Shown here: piece by piece, positions 7,743 to 17,234 of the stretch
Position numbering within the stretch: the stretch's first letter is position 1
Layout of the letters: the number at the start of each line of letters is the position of its first letter
Assembly (NCBI RefSeq): GCF_014712225.1
Contig: NZ_JACXBW010000026.1
Span: forward strand, 1-38,275
Direction: 5' to 3'
Origin: Pseudarthrobacter sulfonivorans
Lineage (GTDB): Bacteria > Actinomycetota > Actinomycetes > Actinomycetales > Micrococcaceae
Length of the DNA: 38,275 bases
Translations under genes and position numbers: made by a program
The notes under the pieces: generated by a model
Databases searched by the model: none
Told to the model about the DNA's origin: nothing
What the model saw: the letters and a program-made list of their open reading frames with translations, nothing else

Positions 7743-9254
7743 TTAGCGCGAACCGTAGTTCGGCGCCTCCACGGTCATCTGGATGTCGTGGGGGTGGGAT
7801 TCCTTCAAGCCCGCCGGCGTGATCCGGACAAACTTGCCGCGCGCCTTGAGCTCCGGAACGGTGGGGGCGCCGGTGTAGAACATGGTCTGGCGGAGGCCGC
7901 CCACCAGCTGGTAGGCCACCGAAGCGAGCGGGCCGCGGTAGGCGACACGGCCTTCGATGCCTTCGGGAATGAGCTTGTCGTCACCGGAGACGTCCGCCTG
8001 GAAGTAGCGGTCCTTGGAGTAGGACGTGTTCTTGCCACGGGTCTGCATGGCGCCGAGGGAACCCATGCCGCGGTAGAGCTTGAACTGCTTGCCGTTGACG
8101 AAGATCAGGTCACCCGGGGACTCGTCGCAGCCGGCGAGGAGGGAGCCCAGCATGACGGTGTCGGCGCCGGCCACCAGCGCCTTGCCGATGTCGCCCGAGT
8201 ACTGCAGGCCGCCGTCGGCGATCAGGGGCACACCGGCTGGGATGGCTGCCTTGGCGGACTCATAGATGGCGGTGATCTGCGGAACGCCCACGCCGGCCAC
8301 CACGCGGGTGGTGCAGATGGAACCGGGACCCACGCCCACCTTGATGCCGTCGGCGCCGGCGTCGATCAGTGCCTGGGCACCTTCGCGGGTGGCTGCCTGG
8401 CCGCCGATGATGTCCACGTGGGCTGCCACGGGATCAGACTTGAGGCGGCGGATCATGTCCAGCACGCCCTGCGAGTGGCCGTTGGCCGTGTCAACGAACA
8501 GGGCGTCCACGCCGGCATCGATCAGGGCCATGGCGCGTTCCCAGCCGTCACCGAAGAAGCCGATGGCGGCGCCAACGCGGAGCCGGCCCTCGTCGTCCTT
8601 GGTGGCCAGCGGGTACTGCTCGGCCTTGGTGAAGTCCTTGGTGGTGATGAGTCCCTTGAGCCGGCCCTGCTCGTCAACGAGCGGAAGCTTCTCAATCTTG
8701 TTGGTGGCCAGCTTGTGGGAGGCTTCCTCACGGCTGATGCCAACATGGCCGGTGATCAGCGGCATCTTGGTCATGACGTCGCTGACCAGCCGCAGCGGGA
8801 AGTCGGCTTCGGGGACAAAGCGGGTGTCGCGGTTGGTGACAATGCCGAGCAGCCGCATGCCCTCGTCCACCACGGGGAGGCCGGACACGCGGTACTGCGA
8901 GCAGATCTCGTCCAGTTCCGCCAGGGTGGCTTCCGGGCCGATGGTCAGGGGGTTGGTGATCATCCCGGACTCGCTGCGCTTGACGCGGTCGACCTGGTCG
9001 GCCTGGTCCTGGATGGAGAGGTTGCGGTGGATGACGCCCAGGCCGCCCTGGCGTGCCATGGCAATGGCCATCCGCGATTCGGTGACGGTGTCCATGGCGG
9101 CGGACAGCAGCGGCGTGTGAACGGAGATCCGCTTGGAAATCCGTGACGACGTGTCAGCTTCGGACGGGATGACGTCCGTGTGGCCCGGCAGGAGCAGGAC
9201 GTCGTCGTAGGTCAGGCCGATGAAGCCGAAGGGGTTGTGCTCGGGCTGGGTCAT
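7743..9254 (-). CDS. guaB: Inosine-5'-monophosphate dehydrogenase
   Basis: This 503-residue enzyme converts IMP to XMP with NAD+, the committed step of GMP synthesis. The barrel is split by a CBS pair (about residues 98-215: MITNPLTI and VMTKMPLI blocks). The catalytic loop GPGSICTTR puts the active cysteine at about 314. IADGGLQYSGDIGKALVAGA forms the phosphate site and GMGSLGAM the flap region. The ATG at 9252-9254 is preceded by AAGAGGCG; in-frame codons up to 9320 are not needed. The ABC transporter gene follows after 5 bp. The 223-bp leader contains a stem-loop and a possible TATTAG -10. The diverged paralogue guaB3 lies at 2392-3528. Confidence 0.98.
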   Translation of the reverse strand: MTQPEHNPFGFIGLTYDDVLLLPGHTDVIPSEADTSSRISKRISVHTPLLSAAMDTVTESRMAIAMARQGGLGVIHRNLSIQDQADQVDRVKRSESGMITNPLTIGPEATLAELDEICSQYRVSGLPVVDEGMRLLGIVTNRDTRFVPEADFPLRLVSDVMTKMPLITGHVGISREEASHKLATNKIEKLPLVDEQGRLKGLITTKDFTKAEQYPLATKDDEGRLRVGAAIGFFGDGWERAMALIDAGVDALFVDTANGHSQGVLDMIRRLKSDPVAAHVDIIGGQAATREGAQALIDAGADGIKVGVGPGSICTTRVVAGVGVPQITAIYESAKAAIPAGVPLIADGGLQYSGDIGKALVAGADTVMLGSLLAGCDESPGDLIFVNGKQFKLYRGMGSLGAMQTRGKNTSYSKDRYFQADVSGDDKLIPEGIEGRVAYRGPLASVAYQLVGGLRQTMFYTGAPTVPELKARGKFVRITPAGLKESHPHDIQMTVEAPNYGSR

Positions 9255-9306
9255 GAGTGCGCCTCTTACCTTGGTCTTGGGTTCTCGGGTAGGGGTTGCA
9301 GCTGAT

Positions 9307-9350
9307 GACCAGCCCGTCATTACGGGACTGGTCGGTGCAGGGGCCTAATA
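9307..9350 (-). promoter_or_regulatory. Leader stem-loop and possible -10 upstream of guaB
   Basis: Positions 9307-9317 and 9322-9333 form an 11-bp stem (GACCAGCCCGT against ACGGGACTGGTC, with one bulged base) around a four-base loop. On the minus strand TATTAG at 9345-9350 could be a -10, which would put the stem at the start of the guaB transcript. No matching -35 is obvious. No known riboswitch is recognised. Confidence 0.3.
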
Positions 9351-9477
9351 CGTCGGGTGCCGCACGCACGGAAGCCATGCGCAAAGCTTTGAGTAAATAT
9401 TAGAACCTCGCAGCCGTTCCCCCTATTCCGGGAGCGCATTGTGAGCAAGGGCACTCCCCACCCGCTCAGCCAGAGGG

Positions 9478-11547
9478 TCACTTCCAGCCTGTGGCTGCCA
9501 GCAGCCGCTCCTCGAACATGGGGATCATGCTTTCGACGTACGTCCGGCTCAGATGGTTGTCGTCCTTGTACACGTAGACGTTCCCCACCACGGCCGGGCA
9601 GATGCCGCCGGCGCAGATGAAATCGCTCAGGTCCATCAGGTGCAGGCCGTCGACTTTGCCGCGATAGCTCTCCAACGGCGAAGGATCGACCAGGGACTCG
9701 TTCAGCGGCGGATTGCAGGCCGGGGCGCCCGGGGAGTGGCGCTGGACGCACTCAGGCATGTTGAAGGCGAACCGGGGGTTGTCCCGGATCCCGACGATCT
9801 CGATGCCGGCGTCGGCGATCGGCTGGATTCCTTCGAGGTAGGCGGGGACCTCAGTCTCGAACGGGGCTTCCTCATGGGTCAGCGTGGCCACCGTGAACAC
9901 GGCATCCGGACGGTGTTCGAGCACGTACGCCGTGCTGGCGCGGTTGTAGGCGTTGCACTCGGCGTTCCGGGTCTCGGACTCCGCGCCGAAACGGCAGGCA
10001 GGCATCAGCAGCGTGACAAGTTCCCAGCCCCGGGCCTCCGCGATGGGGGCCAGGGCTGCCAGGTACTGCTGGGCGTGCGAGTCCCCCAGCACCACAATCC
10101 GTTTGGTCGCCTCGCCGGACGGGACCTCCTGCCGGCAGCCTTCCAGGACGGGATCCGGCGTCGCGTTTCCGTCGATACAGGGCGCGTGGATCCCCGCCCA
10201 GTCGTTGTCGAGGGCCGCCGGCGCGGGAATGATCCGCGCCGCGGGAGCCGGCCCCCCGACGTTCCCCTGGGTGAGTTGGGCCGCCCCCGGCGTCAGTTCC
10301 CGGGGCTGCGTCGCGGTGGCAGCCTCCTCCTCGGTGAGGCTCGTCTGCCAGACCGCCACCGGTCCGGCCAGGACGGCGCAGCAGGCTGAGACGACGACGG
10401 CGGTACGCCAGCTGCGCACCTGCGGCCAGCGCCACTCGCGGAGCGGCTTTTCGACAAAGCGGGTGGTGAGGACGGCCAGGACTATTGAGGCGGCAATGAT
10501 CGCCCCGCCCTGGCTGAGGTTGGGTGACTCGACGCCGGTTGCGGCCAGCGCGAGCACCAGGACCGGCCAGTGCCACAGATAGAGGGCGTAGGAGTTATCG
10601 CCAAGTGAAACCAGCGGCTTCCAGCTCAGGAAGCGGTCCACGCCAAAACGGCTGCCGCTTTGGCCGGCCACAATGATCGCTGCCGCGGCCAGCGTGGGCC
10701 ACAAGGCCACGAATCCCGGGAAGGCCCGGTCCACTGTCAGCACCAGCCCGCAGGAGATCATGGCCACCAGGCCGGCCCAGCCGAGCACCAGGCGGAGCAC
10801 TTTGCCCGGGTTCAGCAACGGCAGGCTGAGCGCCAGCAGCGAGCCGAGGGCGAATTCCCACAGCCGGGCCCGTGTGTCGAAGTAGGCGTACGCCTGGTTC
10901 GTGGCTGTCTGGTCAATTGAATAAACCAGCGAGGCTGCAAGGATGACGGTAAACGCGGCCGCCAGCACGGCCCTGTAGCTGGTGTTGAACCGCCGGCGGA
11001 GGAGCTTCCACACCACGGCGGAACCGGCGAAGACGAGCGGCCACAGGATGAAGACCTGCCCCTGGATGGACAGGGACCAGAAGTGCTGCAACGGGCTGGC
11101 ACCGGCATGGTCCTGGGCGTAGTAGTCCACGGCGGTGTCTGCCAGCAGCCAGTTCTGCCGGTAGAGCAGCGACGCCCAGGCCTGATCCAGCACTGCGGGC
11201 CAGCGGCTTTGCGGGAGGATCAGCCAGGTGCCGGCGAGGACACCGAGGATCACCACGACGGCGGCCGGAAGCAGCCGTTTGAAGAGATGCAGCCAGTGCC
11301 GGAGGAGGTTGAGGGAGGTCCCCGCTTCAACCTTCCGGACGAAGGACAACGTCAGCAGGAAGGCCGAGATCAGGAGGAAGATATCCACACCACCTGAAAC
11401 CCGGCCAAGCCACACGTGGTAGGTCACCACCATCAGGACTGCGAGCGCGCGGAGCCCCTGGACTTCGGGACGGAAGGTGGGTTTCCGGCGGGCGCTGGTG
11501 GCCTCTGCCGTACCGCCCGGGCCAGCCTCTCTTCCCGCAATCAACAC
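9478..11547 (-). CDS. OafA/YrhL-type membrane acyltransferase with C-terminal SGNH domain
   Basis: This 689-residue protein has an N-terminal acyltransferase-3 domain with about ten membrane segments. RPEVQGLRALAVLMVVTYH opens it (about residues 26-44), and VDIFLLISAFLL follows. A linker of about 70 residues leads to a C-terminal SGNH domain with GDSHAQQY at about 488 and DDNHLS at about 662, the usual serine and Asp-His blocks. Such proteins O-acetylate cell-surface glycans: the membrane part brings acyl groups across and the SGNH part transfers them outside. The target glycan is unknown. The GTG at 11545-11547 is chosen because GAGGGG sits six bases upstream; longer in-frame starts lack this. 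It is divergent from the DUF389 gene. Confidence 0.9.
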   Translation of the reverse strand: MLIAGREAGPGGTAEATSARRKPTFRPEVQGLRALAVLMVVTYHVWLGRVSGGVDIFLLISAFLLTLSFVRKVEAGTSLNLLRHWLHLFKRLLPAAVVVILGVLAGTWLILPQSRWPAVLDQAWASLLYRQNWLLADTAVDYYAQDHAGASPLQHFWSLSIQGQVFILWPLVFAGSAVVWKLLRRRFNTSYRAVLAAAFTVILAASLVYSIDQTATNQAYAYFDTRARLWEFALGSLLALSLPLLNPGKVLRLVLGWAGLVAMISCGLVLTVDRAFPGFVALWPTLAAAAIIVAGQSGSRFGVDRFLSWKPLVSLGDNSYALYLWHWPVLVLALAATGVESPNLSQGGAIIAASIVLAVLTTRFVEKPLREWRWPQVRSWRTAVVVSACCAVLAGPVAVWQTSLTEEEAATATQPRELTPGAAQLTQGNVGGPAPAARIIPAPAALDNDWAGIHAPCIDGNATPDPVLEGCRQEVPSGEATKRIVVLGDSHAQQYLAALAPIAEARGWELVTLLMPACRFGAESETRNAECNAYNRASTAYVLEHRPDAVFTVATLTHEEAPFETEVPAYLEGIQPIADAGIEIVGIRDNPRFAFNMPECVQRHSPGAPACNPPLNESLVDPSPLESYRGKVDGLHLMDLSDFICAGGICPAVVGNVYVYKDDNHLSRTYVESMIPMFEERLLAATGWK

Positions 11548-11676
11548 AAGTGACCCCTCAAGACCGGCTGGCAAAAACATCAAGCCTACGGACTGGCAAG
11601 GTTCAAGGCCAATCAGATCCGCCCAGGCCCCGCGCCGCACGAACTAAGCTGGCCACTACCAGGGAAGGGAGCGGAC

Positions 11677-12645
11677 GTGATTGTCCAGCTGCGGATTTGT
11701 GTGCCCCAAGAGCTGGCGGCGGTAGCGCTGCAGGCCTGCCAGGAGCAGGTGGGGACGGCCGAGACAGCGTTCTTCCCGGGCGCGTCCCTGGTGCCCAAGG
11801 GCGATGTCATCGAGGTGCAGGCTGCCAGGGAGGCGGTGGAGGAACTGCTTGAGAAGCTCCACGTCCTCAAGGTGCAGGAGGTGGGCTCGATCGTCATTTC
11901 CATGCCGGAGCTGGTGTTGTCCCGGCGTGCGGAGAAGGCAGAATCTTCCGCACCCGGAGACGGCGCGGACGCCATGATCTGGGACGAAGTCAGCCACCAG
12001 ACGGGCGAGGACTCCCGGCTCACCTGGAGCTATCTCGCCTTCCTGATACTGGCCACACAGCTCGCCGCGATCGGCATCGTGACGAATTCCACCATTGCGA
12101 TCGTTGGGGCCATGGCCGTGGGGCCGGAGTTCGGCCCGCTGGCTGCATTGGCAGTGGCGTTGGCGAGACGGCAGTGGGCCCTGGGGCGCCGGGCTGCCGT
12201 GGCGCTGGCCGTGGGTTTTCCCGTGGCCATGCTGCTGGCGGCACTGACTGCCTGGCTGTCCGTCCCCCTGGGCTTATTTCCCGCCGATGCATTGGATACC
12301 GGGTCCGCCGTCGAGTTCATCTACCACCCCGGACCGTATTCACTGATCGTGGCCGTCCTGGCCGGAGCCGCCGGAATGCTTTCCGTCATCAGCCGCCGGT
12401 CGGCGGCGCTCATCGGTGTTTTCATCTCGGTCACCACCGTCCCGGCGGCCGGTTTCGTGGCGGTCGCCCTGGTCCTGGGCGAATTCCAGAAAGCGGCAGG
12501 GTCGGCTTTCCAACTGCTGCTGAATCTCGTGGGCATCGTTGTGTCCGCCGTGGCCGTCCTCCTCTTTTACCGTGTGGTCTCCAGGCGGCTGCCCGACGCA
12601 ACGGCCCGGCAGCTCAGGCGGCAGCTACGGCAGACCCGCGGTTGA
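11677..12645 (+). CDS. DUF389 family membrane protein
   Basis: This 322-residue protein matches the DUF389 architecture: a soluble N-terminal region (residues 1-105) followed by about six membrane helices starting near WSYLAFLILATQLAAIGIV. The conserved-looking IVGAMAVGPEFGPLAALA stretch lies about residues 145-165. The function of this family is not established. The start is GTG with GGGAAGGGA a few bases upstream. It is divergent from the acyltransferase gene (129-bp shared promoter region). Its last 32 bases overlap antisense with the end of the monooxygenase-like gene. Confidence 0.85.
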   Translation: MIVQLRICVPQELAAVALQACQEQVGTAETAFFPGASLVPKGDVIEVQAAREAVEELLEKLHVLKVQEVGSIVISMPELVLSRRAEKAESSAPGDGADAMIWDEVSHQTGEDSRLTWSYLAFLILATQLAAIGIVTNSTIAIVGAMAVGPEFGPLAALAVALARRQWALGRRAAVALAVGFPVAMLLAALTAWLSVPLGLFPADALDTGSAVEFIYHPGPYSLIVAVLAGAAGMLSVISRRSAALIGVFISVTTVPAAGFVAVALVLGEFQKAAGSAFQLLLNLVGIVVSAVAVLLFYRVVSRRLPDATARQLRRQLRQTRG

Positions 12646-13720
12646 CCGGGGCCGGCATCTTCGCCGCCAGATGGCGGGCATCGCGGCACACTCCGGGAAG
12701 GGTCGCGGACGCCGCCGAGTACATAAACTCCTGGCCCAGGAAGAACAGGCCAGGGGTCCCCAGCGCCGCGCCACGCTGCTGCCGGGGCAGCGCTCCGTCG
12801 TCGAGCATTGACGAATCAATCCAACCGAAGTCGTCCCGGTATCCGGTGCACCAGATGACGTTGGCAACCGCCAGCCGGGTCCCGTCCTCGAGGACCGGCA
12901 ACCCGTCCCGCACCCCCGCGACCCGCGGCACTAGCTTGACACCGGCCTTCACGAGGTCCTTGGACTTGGTCCGGATCAGGGGCGCAGCGTGCGCCAGGAA
13001 GGCCGGTGCCGCCTTGCGGCCAATCGGGTTGCGGAGTGTCAGGACGTGCAGCCCCACGAACCGCACCACGGGCAGGACGTAGCGGGCCGCCGTCGGGCCG
13101 TGCTTCACCGGCAGCTCTCCCCCGGGCTTTCCGGCCACGAAGCTCGCATGGGTCCGTGAGACTTCGAGGGCGATTTCCGCACCCGAGTTCCCCAACCCCA
13201 CCACCAGGACGGGACCGTCCTGCAATTGCGTGAGGTTCCGGTACTCACTCGAATGGAACTGCACGACGTCGGGCCCCAGTTCCGCAGCGAAGCCCGGCAC
13301 CCTGGGCGCCTGGCTGCAGCCCGTTGCCACCACCACGTTGCGCGCCGCCCAGCGGCGGCCGTTGGCAGCCGCGATGAAGCGGTCATTTTCCTTCCACAGC
13401 CGTTCCACACGGACTCCGTTGATGACGGGGAGGCCGAGTTCTGCGGCGTACCCTTCAAGATATCCGGCGACCTCGTCCTTGCCAGGGAAAGTCAGCGGGG
13501 CTGCCGGGAAGGGCACACCCGGGAGTCCGTCGTACTTGGCGGGGGTAAAGACCCGGAGCGAGTCCCACCGTTGGCGCCAGGCGTCACCGGTGCGTGGATT
13601 GGCGTCGAGGATCTGGAACGTCCGTTTTTGGTTTTGCAGGTAGTGGCCCATGGCAAGGCCAGCTTGCCCGCCGCCGATAATGAGGGTGTCCAGCGTGCCG
13701 GTCACGCCATTGCTATTCAT
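12614..13720 (-). CDS. Flavin-containing monooxygenase-like NAD(P)/FAD oxidoreductase
   Basis: This 368-residue protein has an N-terminal FAD-binding motif (LIIGGGQAGLAMGHYL, about residues 13-28), an ATGCSQAPRVPGF block (132-144) and a second nucleotide-binding motif VVVGLGNSGAEIA (173-183) for NADPH. The order fits CzcO/TrkA-like flavoproteins related to Baeyer-Villiger and N-hydroxylating monooxygenases. The substrate is unknown. The ATG at 13718-13720 follows AAAGGAG at good spacing. The LuxR-type regulator gene ends 177 bp upstream on the same strand and may control it, an inference from position. The 3' end overlaps the convergent DUF389 gene by 32 bp. Confidence 0.9.
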   Translation of the reverse strand: MNSNGVTGTLDTLIIGGGQAGLAMGHYLQNQKRTFQILDANPRTGDAWRQRWDSLRVFTPAKYDGLPGVPFPAAPLTFPGKDEVAGYLEGYAAELGLPVINGVRVERLWKENDRFIAAANGRRWAARNVVVATGCSQAPRVPGFAAELGPDVVQFHSSEYRNLTQLQDGPVLVVGLGNSGAEIALEVSRTHASFVAGKPGGELPVKHGPTAARYVLPVVRFVGLHVLTLRNPIGRKAAPAFLAHAAPLIRTKSKDLVKAGVKLVPRVAGVRDGLPVLEDGTRLAVANVIWCTGYRDDFGWIDSSMLDDGALPRQQRGAALGTPGLFFLGQEFMYSAASATLPGVCRDARHLAAKMPAPVNRGSAVAAA

Positions 13721-13897
13721 CGCTGCTCTCCTTTGTTGTGAACCCGGAATTGTTAAGGATGAACTGGGAGGTTCATGCTTTGAGGCTACGGGCGGGGGCC
13801 AGGAGCCCGCGTCGGGCAAATGATGCAATTACGGCAGCGGCAGGGATGGGTAATTCTGTGCAGGGTGAGCCGGAATGCCACTGGTCCGTGCGTGGGT

Positions 13898-15532
13898 TCA
13901 GCCTGCCAGTCCGTGCTCGTAGGCATAGCTAGTGGCTGCCGCACGGGACGACAGGCCCAGCTTCAGGAAGATGTTGCTGATGTGCCGTGCCACGGTCTTT
14001 TCGCTCAGGTACAGCTCGGCGGCGATGGATCGGTTCCCGGCGCCGGAGGCCACGAGCCGCAGCACTTCCGCTTCCCTGGGGGTCAGGGGTCCTGCGCGGG
14101 CCCCGGAGGCTTTCCGCATCAGGGACGCTGCCCAGGCTGCGGCCGGAGCAGCCCCCAGGTTCAGGAACTCCTCGTGCGACGCTTCGAAGTCCATCAAACT
14201 CGAAGCTTCGTCCCCCAGGGCACGGCACGCGGAGCCGATCAGCACGCGGCAGCGGGCCGCCTCATAGGGCACCCCGAGTTCCAGCCACAGCCGCCAGGCT
14301 TCACGCAGTGGCTGCACACCTCCCGCCGCGTCCCCGGCGGCGAGGCGGACAGCGCCATCGGCCTCCGCGGCCGAGGCCCGGACCATGGGCATCGGACATT
14401 CGCGGGCAAAGGCCTCCAGTTCGTCGGCGCCCTCCCGCGCGGCCTCCGGGTCGGCTGCAGCAAGTTCGATTTCCACTAATGCCGGCAGGAGGTGCCTGCG
14501 GGTAGCGACGTCTGCCGCGTCGGCCGCCCTCCGGACCATTGCTTGTGCCTGCTGCGCGTTTCCACGGGCCAGCGAGAGCAACGCGAGGCCAGGCTGTGGC
14601 TCATAACCGGTGCTGGCTGCCTGCCGGTAGGAAGCTTCGGCATCGTCCAGTTTTCCACTGAGCCGCTCCACCTCGCCCTGCTGGTAGTAGCCTCCGTAGA
14701 GCGCCTGCGGATCCCCCTTTTTTGATAGCCCCTGCGCCGAAGCAGCTGCTGTCAGCGCCTCGGCCCAGGCCCCGTGAAGCCTGAAGAGTTCGGCGCGGTG
14801 TGCCTGGCACTGGCCACTGAACGACACCATGTCGGGGCGTGCACCGCACCAGCGGTCCAGCGCAGCTGTCCATTCCAGCGCCCTTTCGAGGTCGAAGGCC
14901 AGATGGCAGTTGCCGATTACGGCGCAATAGGCCAGTCCCGAGGGGACGGGTGAGAGTTCACCTGCCGTGACGGCCACCATGACCTCGTCGAACATCTTGA
15001 GTCCCTTATCCGGGTGACCCAGCATCAGGGTGGCCTGACCGGTGCCGAGGAGGCCCAGCGCGGACACGTCCTTATCGTGGAACCGCTGGCCGAATTCGGC
15101 AACGCGGGAGAAAGTTTGCAAAGCGCCGGCAGGATCACCGCCGTAAAGTTTGCCCAGGGCCTCGGGGATGAGGAGGAGGCCCTGTACGGCGCTCGGCTCG
15201 GCCAGTTCATCCACGAGCCGCTGGCCGCGGGCCAACCACCCTCCGGCCCGGGCCGGTTCGCCCAGGAACATCAGCTGCATGCCCATCCAGCCGGCGCACC
15301 GTGCGGCACTCTCGACGTCGCCCATCACCAGGTACTCCTCGTGGGCGCGGGTGAGGGTGTCCACGCCCGTGGGGACGCTGCCGGTGAGGATCTCGGCAGT
15401 TGCCAGCCGCTCCAGGTCGGCAGCGGGCAATCCGCCGCGCCGGTCGGCGTCGCGGAAGCTCTCACGGGCTTCGGTCCAGCGCTGTTCCTGGAACGCTGAC
15501 CGGCCCTGGTCGATGCCCGATTCAGCTGACAC
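13898..15532 (-). CDS. Large LuxR-type transcriptional regulator with TPR-like sensor region
   Basis: In this 544-residue protein, residues 1-465 are helical, alanine- and leucine-rich repeats resembling tetratricopeptide units. The C-terminal 65 residues form a LuxR/FixJ helix-turn-helix: LTPREAEVLRLVASGAGNRSIA, then LYLSEKTVARHISNIFLKLG. No P-loop is seen, so it is not a typical MalT-like LAL ATPase; it resembles the shorter TPR-LuxR regulators. The GTG start has a GGAGG about nine bases upstream. It lies upstream of the flavin oxidoreductase on the same strand, and control of that gene is a reasonable guess. The ligand is unknown. Confidence 0.9.
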   Translation of the reverse strand: MSAESGIDQGRSAFQEQRWTEARESFRDADRRGGLPAADLERLATAEILTGSVPTGVDTLTRAHEEYLVMGDVESAARCAGWMGMQLMFLGEPARAGGWLARGQRLVDELAEPSAVQGLLLIPEALGKLYGGDPAGALQTFSRVAEFGQRFHDKDVSALGLLGTGQATLMLGHPDKGLKMFDEVMVAVTAGELSPVPSGLAYCAVIGNCHLAFDLERALEWTAALDRWCGARPDMVSFSGQCQAHRAELFRLHGAWAEALTAAASAQGLSKKGDPQALYGGYYQQGEVERLSGKLDDAEASYRQAASTGYEPQPGLALLSLARGNAQQAQAMVRRAADAADVATRRHLLPALVEIELAAADPEAAREGADELEAFARECPMPMVRASAAEADGAVRLAAGDAAGGVQPLREAWRLWLELGVPYEAARCRVLIGSACRALGDEASSLMDFEASHEEFLNLGAAPAAAWAASLMRKASGARAGPLTPREAEVLRLVASGAGNRSIAAELYLSEKTVARHISNIFLKLGLSSRAAATSYAYEHGLAG

Positions 15533-15648
15533 CCTGGCCTCCTCCGGATACCGCGTGCCATCCCGTTTCGGCCCGGTGGCAGCCGGGCCGGTGCAGGCGG
15601 GCAGCGGTATTAAGCGCCACGGTACGCCCGGTCGAGAAGCCGCACAAG

Positions 15649-17172
15649 CTAGGAAGGCAGCAGCCCGCGCAGCGTCTGAATCGTGTCGGCCTCCGCCGGC
15701 GTTTTGTCGTCGCGGTAGCGCTTCACCCGTGCGAACCGCAGTGCGATCCCGCCCGGATAGCGCGAGGACTGCTGCACGCCGTCGATGGCGATCTCGACGA
15801 CGGTGACAGGTTCAACCCAGACGGTGCCCGCCGTACGCCGCACCTCGAGCTCCTGGAACCTCTCGGTCTGCCAGCGCAGCAGCGCGTCGGTGAGGCCTTT
15901 AAACGTCTTCCCGACCATCACGTAGCCGCCGGGCTCGCCGAACTCGCCGGTGGGGTCAAGCGCTCCGAGATGGAGGTTCGACAGCAGCCCGGTGCGCCGG
16001 CCGGACCCCCACTCGCAGGCGAGGACCACCAGGTCGTAGGTCAGCACCGGCTTCACCTTGATCCAGTTGGAACCACGCCGACCGGCCGCGTACGCCGATC
16101 CCACCGCCTTCACCACCACACCCTCATGGCCCGCGGCGAGCGCGTCGCGGGAGACTCTCTCGGCAACAGCGGCATCCGCCGTGATCTCCCCAGGGATCCG
16201 GTGCCCGGAAGCGATGCGCTCAAGCACACCGATCCGTGTGGACAGCGGCTCGTCGAGCAGGTCCCGCCCGTCGATGTGCAGCACGTCGAAGAACCAGGGA
16301 TGGAGCAGCGTTGCGCGCACCGCATCCGCCCCGAACCGCGACATGGTCTCCTGGAACGGCCTCGGGCCGCCGTCCTCGTCGAGGGCGAGGGTCTCGCCGT
16401 CGAGAATCACATCGCGGACCGGCAGTGCGCGCACCACCTCCACCACCTCGGGCAGCCGGTGGGTCACCTCGGCCAGGGTGCGTGTGAAGATGCGAACATC
16501 GTCGCCGAGGCGATGCACCTGGATGCGCGCGCCGTCGAGCTTGTATTCCACGGATGCTTCCCCCGTGACCTCCAGCGCCTCGCTGGCGCTGGCCGCGGTT
16601 GCGGCGAGCATGGGCTGCACGGGACGGCCGACCACAAGGCCGACGGCGTCAAGCTGGGCTGCAGTGCCCGTGATCGCCAGGAGGGCGGTCCCGCCGAGGT
16701 CGCCGGAGAGCATGGCCGCGCGGCGCACGGCGTCGACGGGCCGGTCAGCGGCACGGGCCACGGCATCGGTGAGGACACCCTCGAGCGCGCCGGTCCGCAG
16801 TTCGCCGAGCAGCACACCGGCGATGAAGGCCTGCTCGCGCTCGATGGCTGCAGCCGTGAGCAACCGGAGGGTCGTGGCGCGCTCCGCGGCCGATCCGGAG
16901 CCTGCAGTGATGAGCAGCCGATCCAGTGCGGCGTCGAGGTCGGCTACGGTAAGGCTCGGCTCGGCGGCCGGCTCCCCCATGGCCGCCGACATGCCGCGCC
17001 AGCCGATCCCTACCCGGCCCTGCCGCGGCCTGGCCGTGAGCAAGCCGACGGCCGTGGCGATCTCCCCGGGCTCGAGGCGGCGCAGCAGCTCCGCCAGCGC
17101 AGCGACCTTCGCGAGCCGGGAGCGGGTGGACGCGACGGCGTTGGTGGTTTTCACGAGCTCGTCGAGCAGCAT
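15649..17172 (-). CDS. ATP-dependent DNA ligase
   Basis: This 507-residue ligase seals nicks using ATP. An N-terminal helical DNA-binding domain (about 1-190) precedes the nucleotidyltransferase core. The adenylated lysine lies in EYKLDGARIQVH (Lys about 211), followed by the FTRTLAEVTHRLPEV block (motif III region), DVILDGETLAL (motif IIIa/IV region), EGVVVKAVGSAY (motif IV) and NWIKVKP (motif V). The layout is that of the actinobacterial LigB or archaeal-like class. No polymerase or nuclease domain and no Ku gene is present, so it is not an NHEJ LigD. The ATG has no clear ribosome site. The RibD-like gene is divergent and starts 62 bp away. Confidence 0.94.
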   Translation of the reverse strand: MLLDELVKTTNAVASTRSRLAKVAALAELLRRLEPGEIATAVGLLTARPRQGRVGIGWRGMSAAMGEPAAEPSLTVADLDAALDRLLITAGSGSAAERATTLRLLTAAAIEREQAFIAGVLLGELRTGALEGVLTDAVARAADRPVDAVRRAAMLSGDLGGTALLAITGTAAQLDAVGLVVGRPVQPMLAATAASASEALEVTGEASVEYKLDGARIQVHRLGDDVRIFTRTLAEVTHRLPEVVEVVRALPVRDVILDGETLALDEDGGPRPFQETMSRFGADAVRATLLHPWFFDVLHIDGRDLLDEPLSTRIGVLERIASGHRIPGEITADAAVAERVSRDALAAGHEGVVVKAVGSAYAAGRRGSNWIKVKPVLTYDLVVLACEWGSGRRTGLLSNLHLGALDPTGEFGEPGGYVMVGKTFKGLTDALLRWQTERFQELEVRRTAGTVWVEPVTVVEIAIDGVQQSSRYPGGIALRFARVKRYRDDKTPAEADTIQTLRGLLPS

Positions 17173-17234
17173 GCCATCAGTCTGCCACGCTGCCGGCTCT
17201 GGACAGTGCCGGAACGCCGTTCCACACTTGGTGG

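Noticed and set aside
15649..17172. LigD end-joining ligase
   Set aside because: No polymerase or nuclease domain is present and no Ku gene lies nearby; the domain order is that of a LigB-type ligase.
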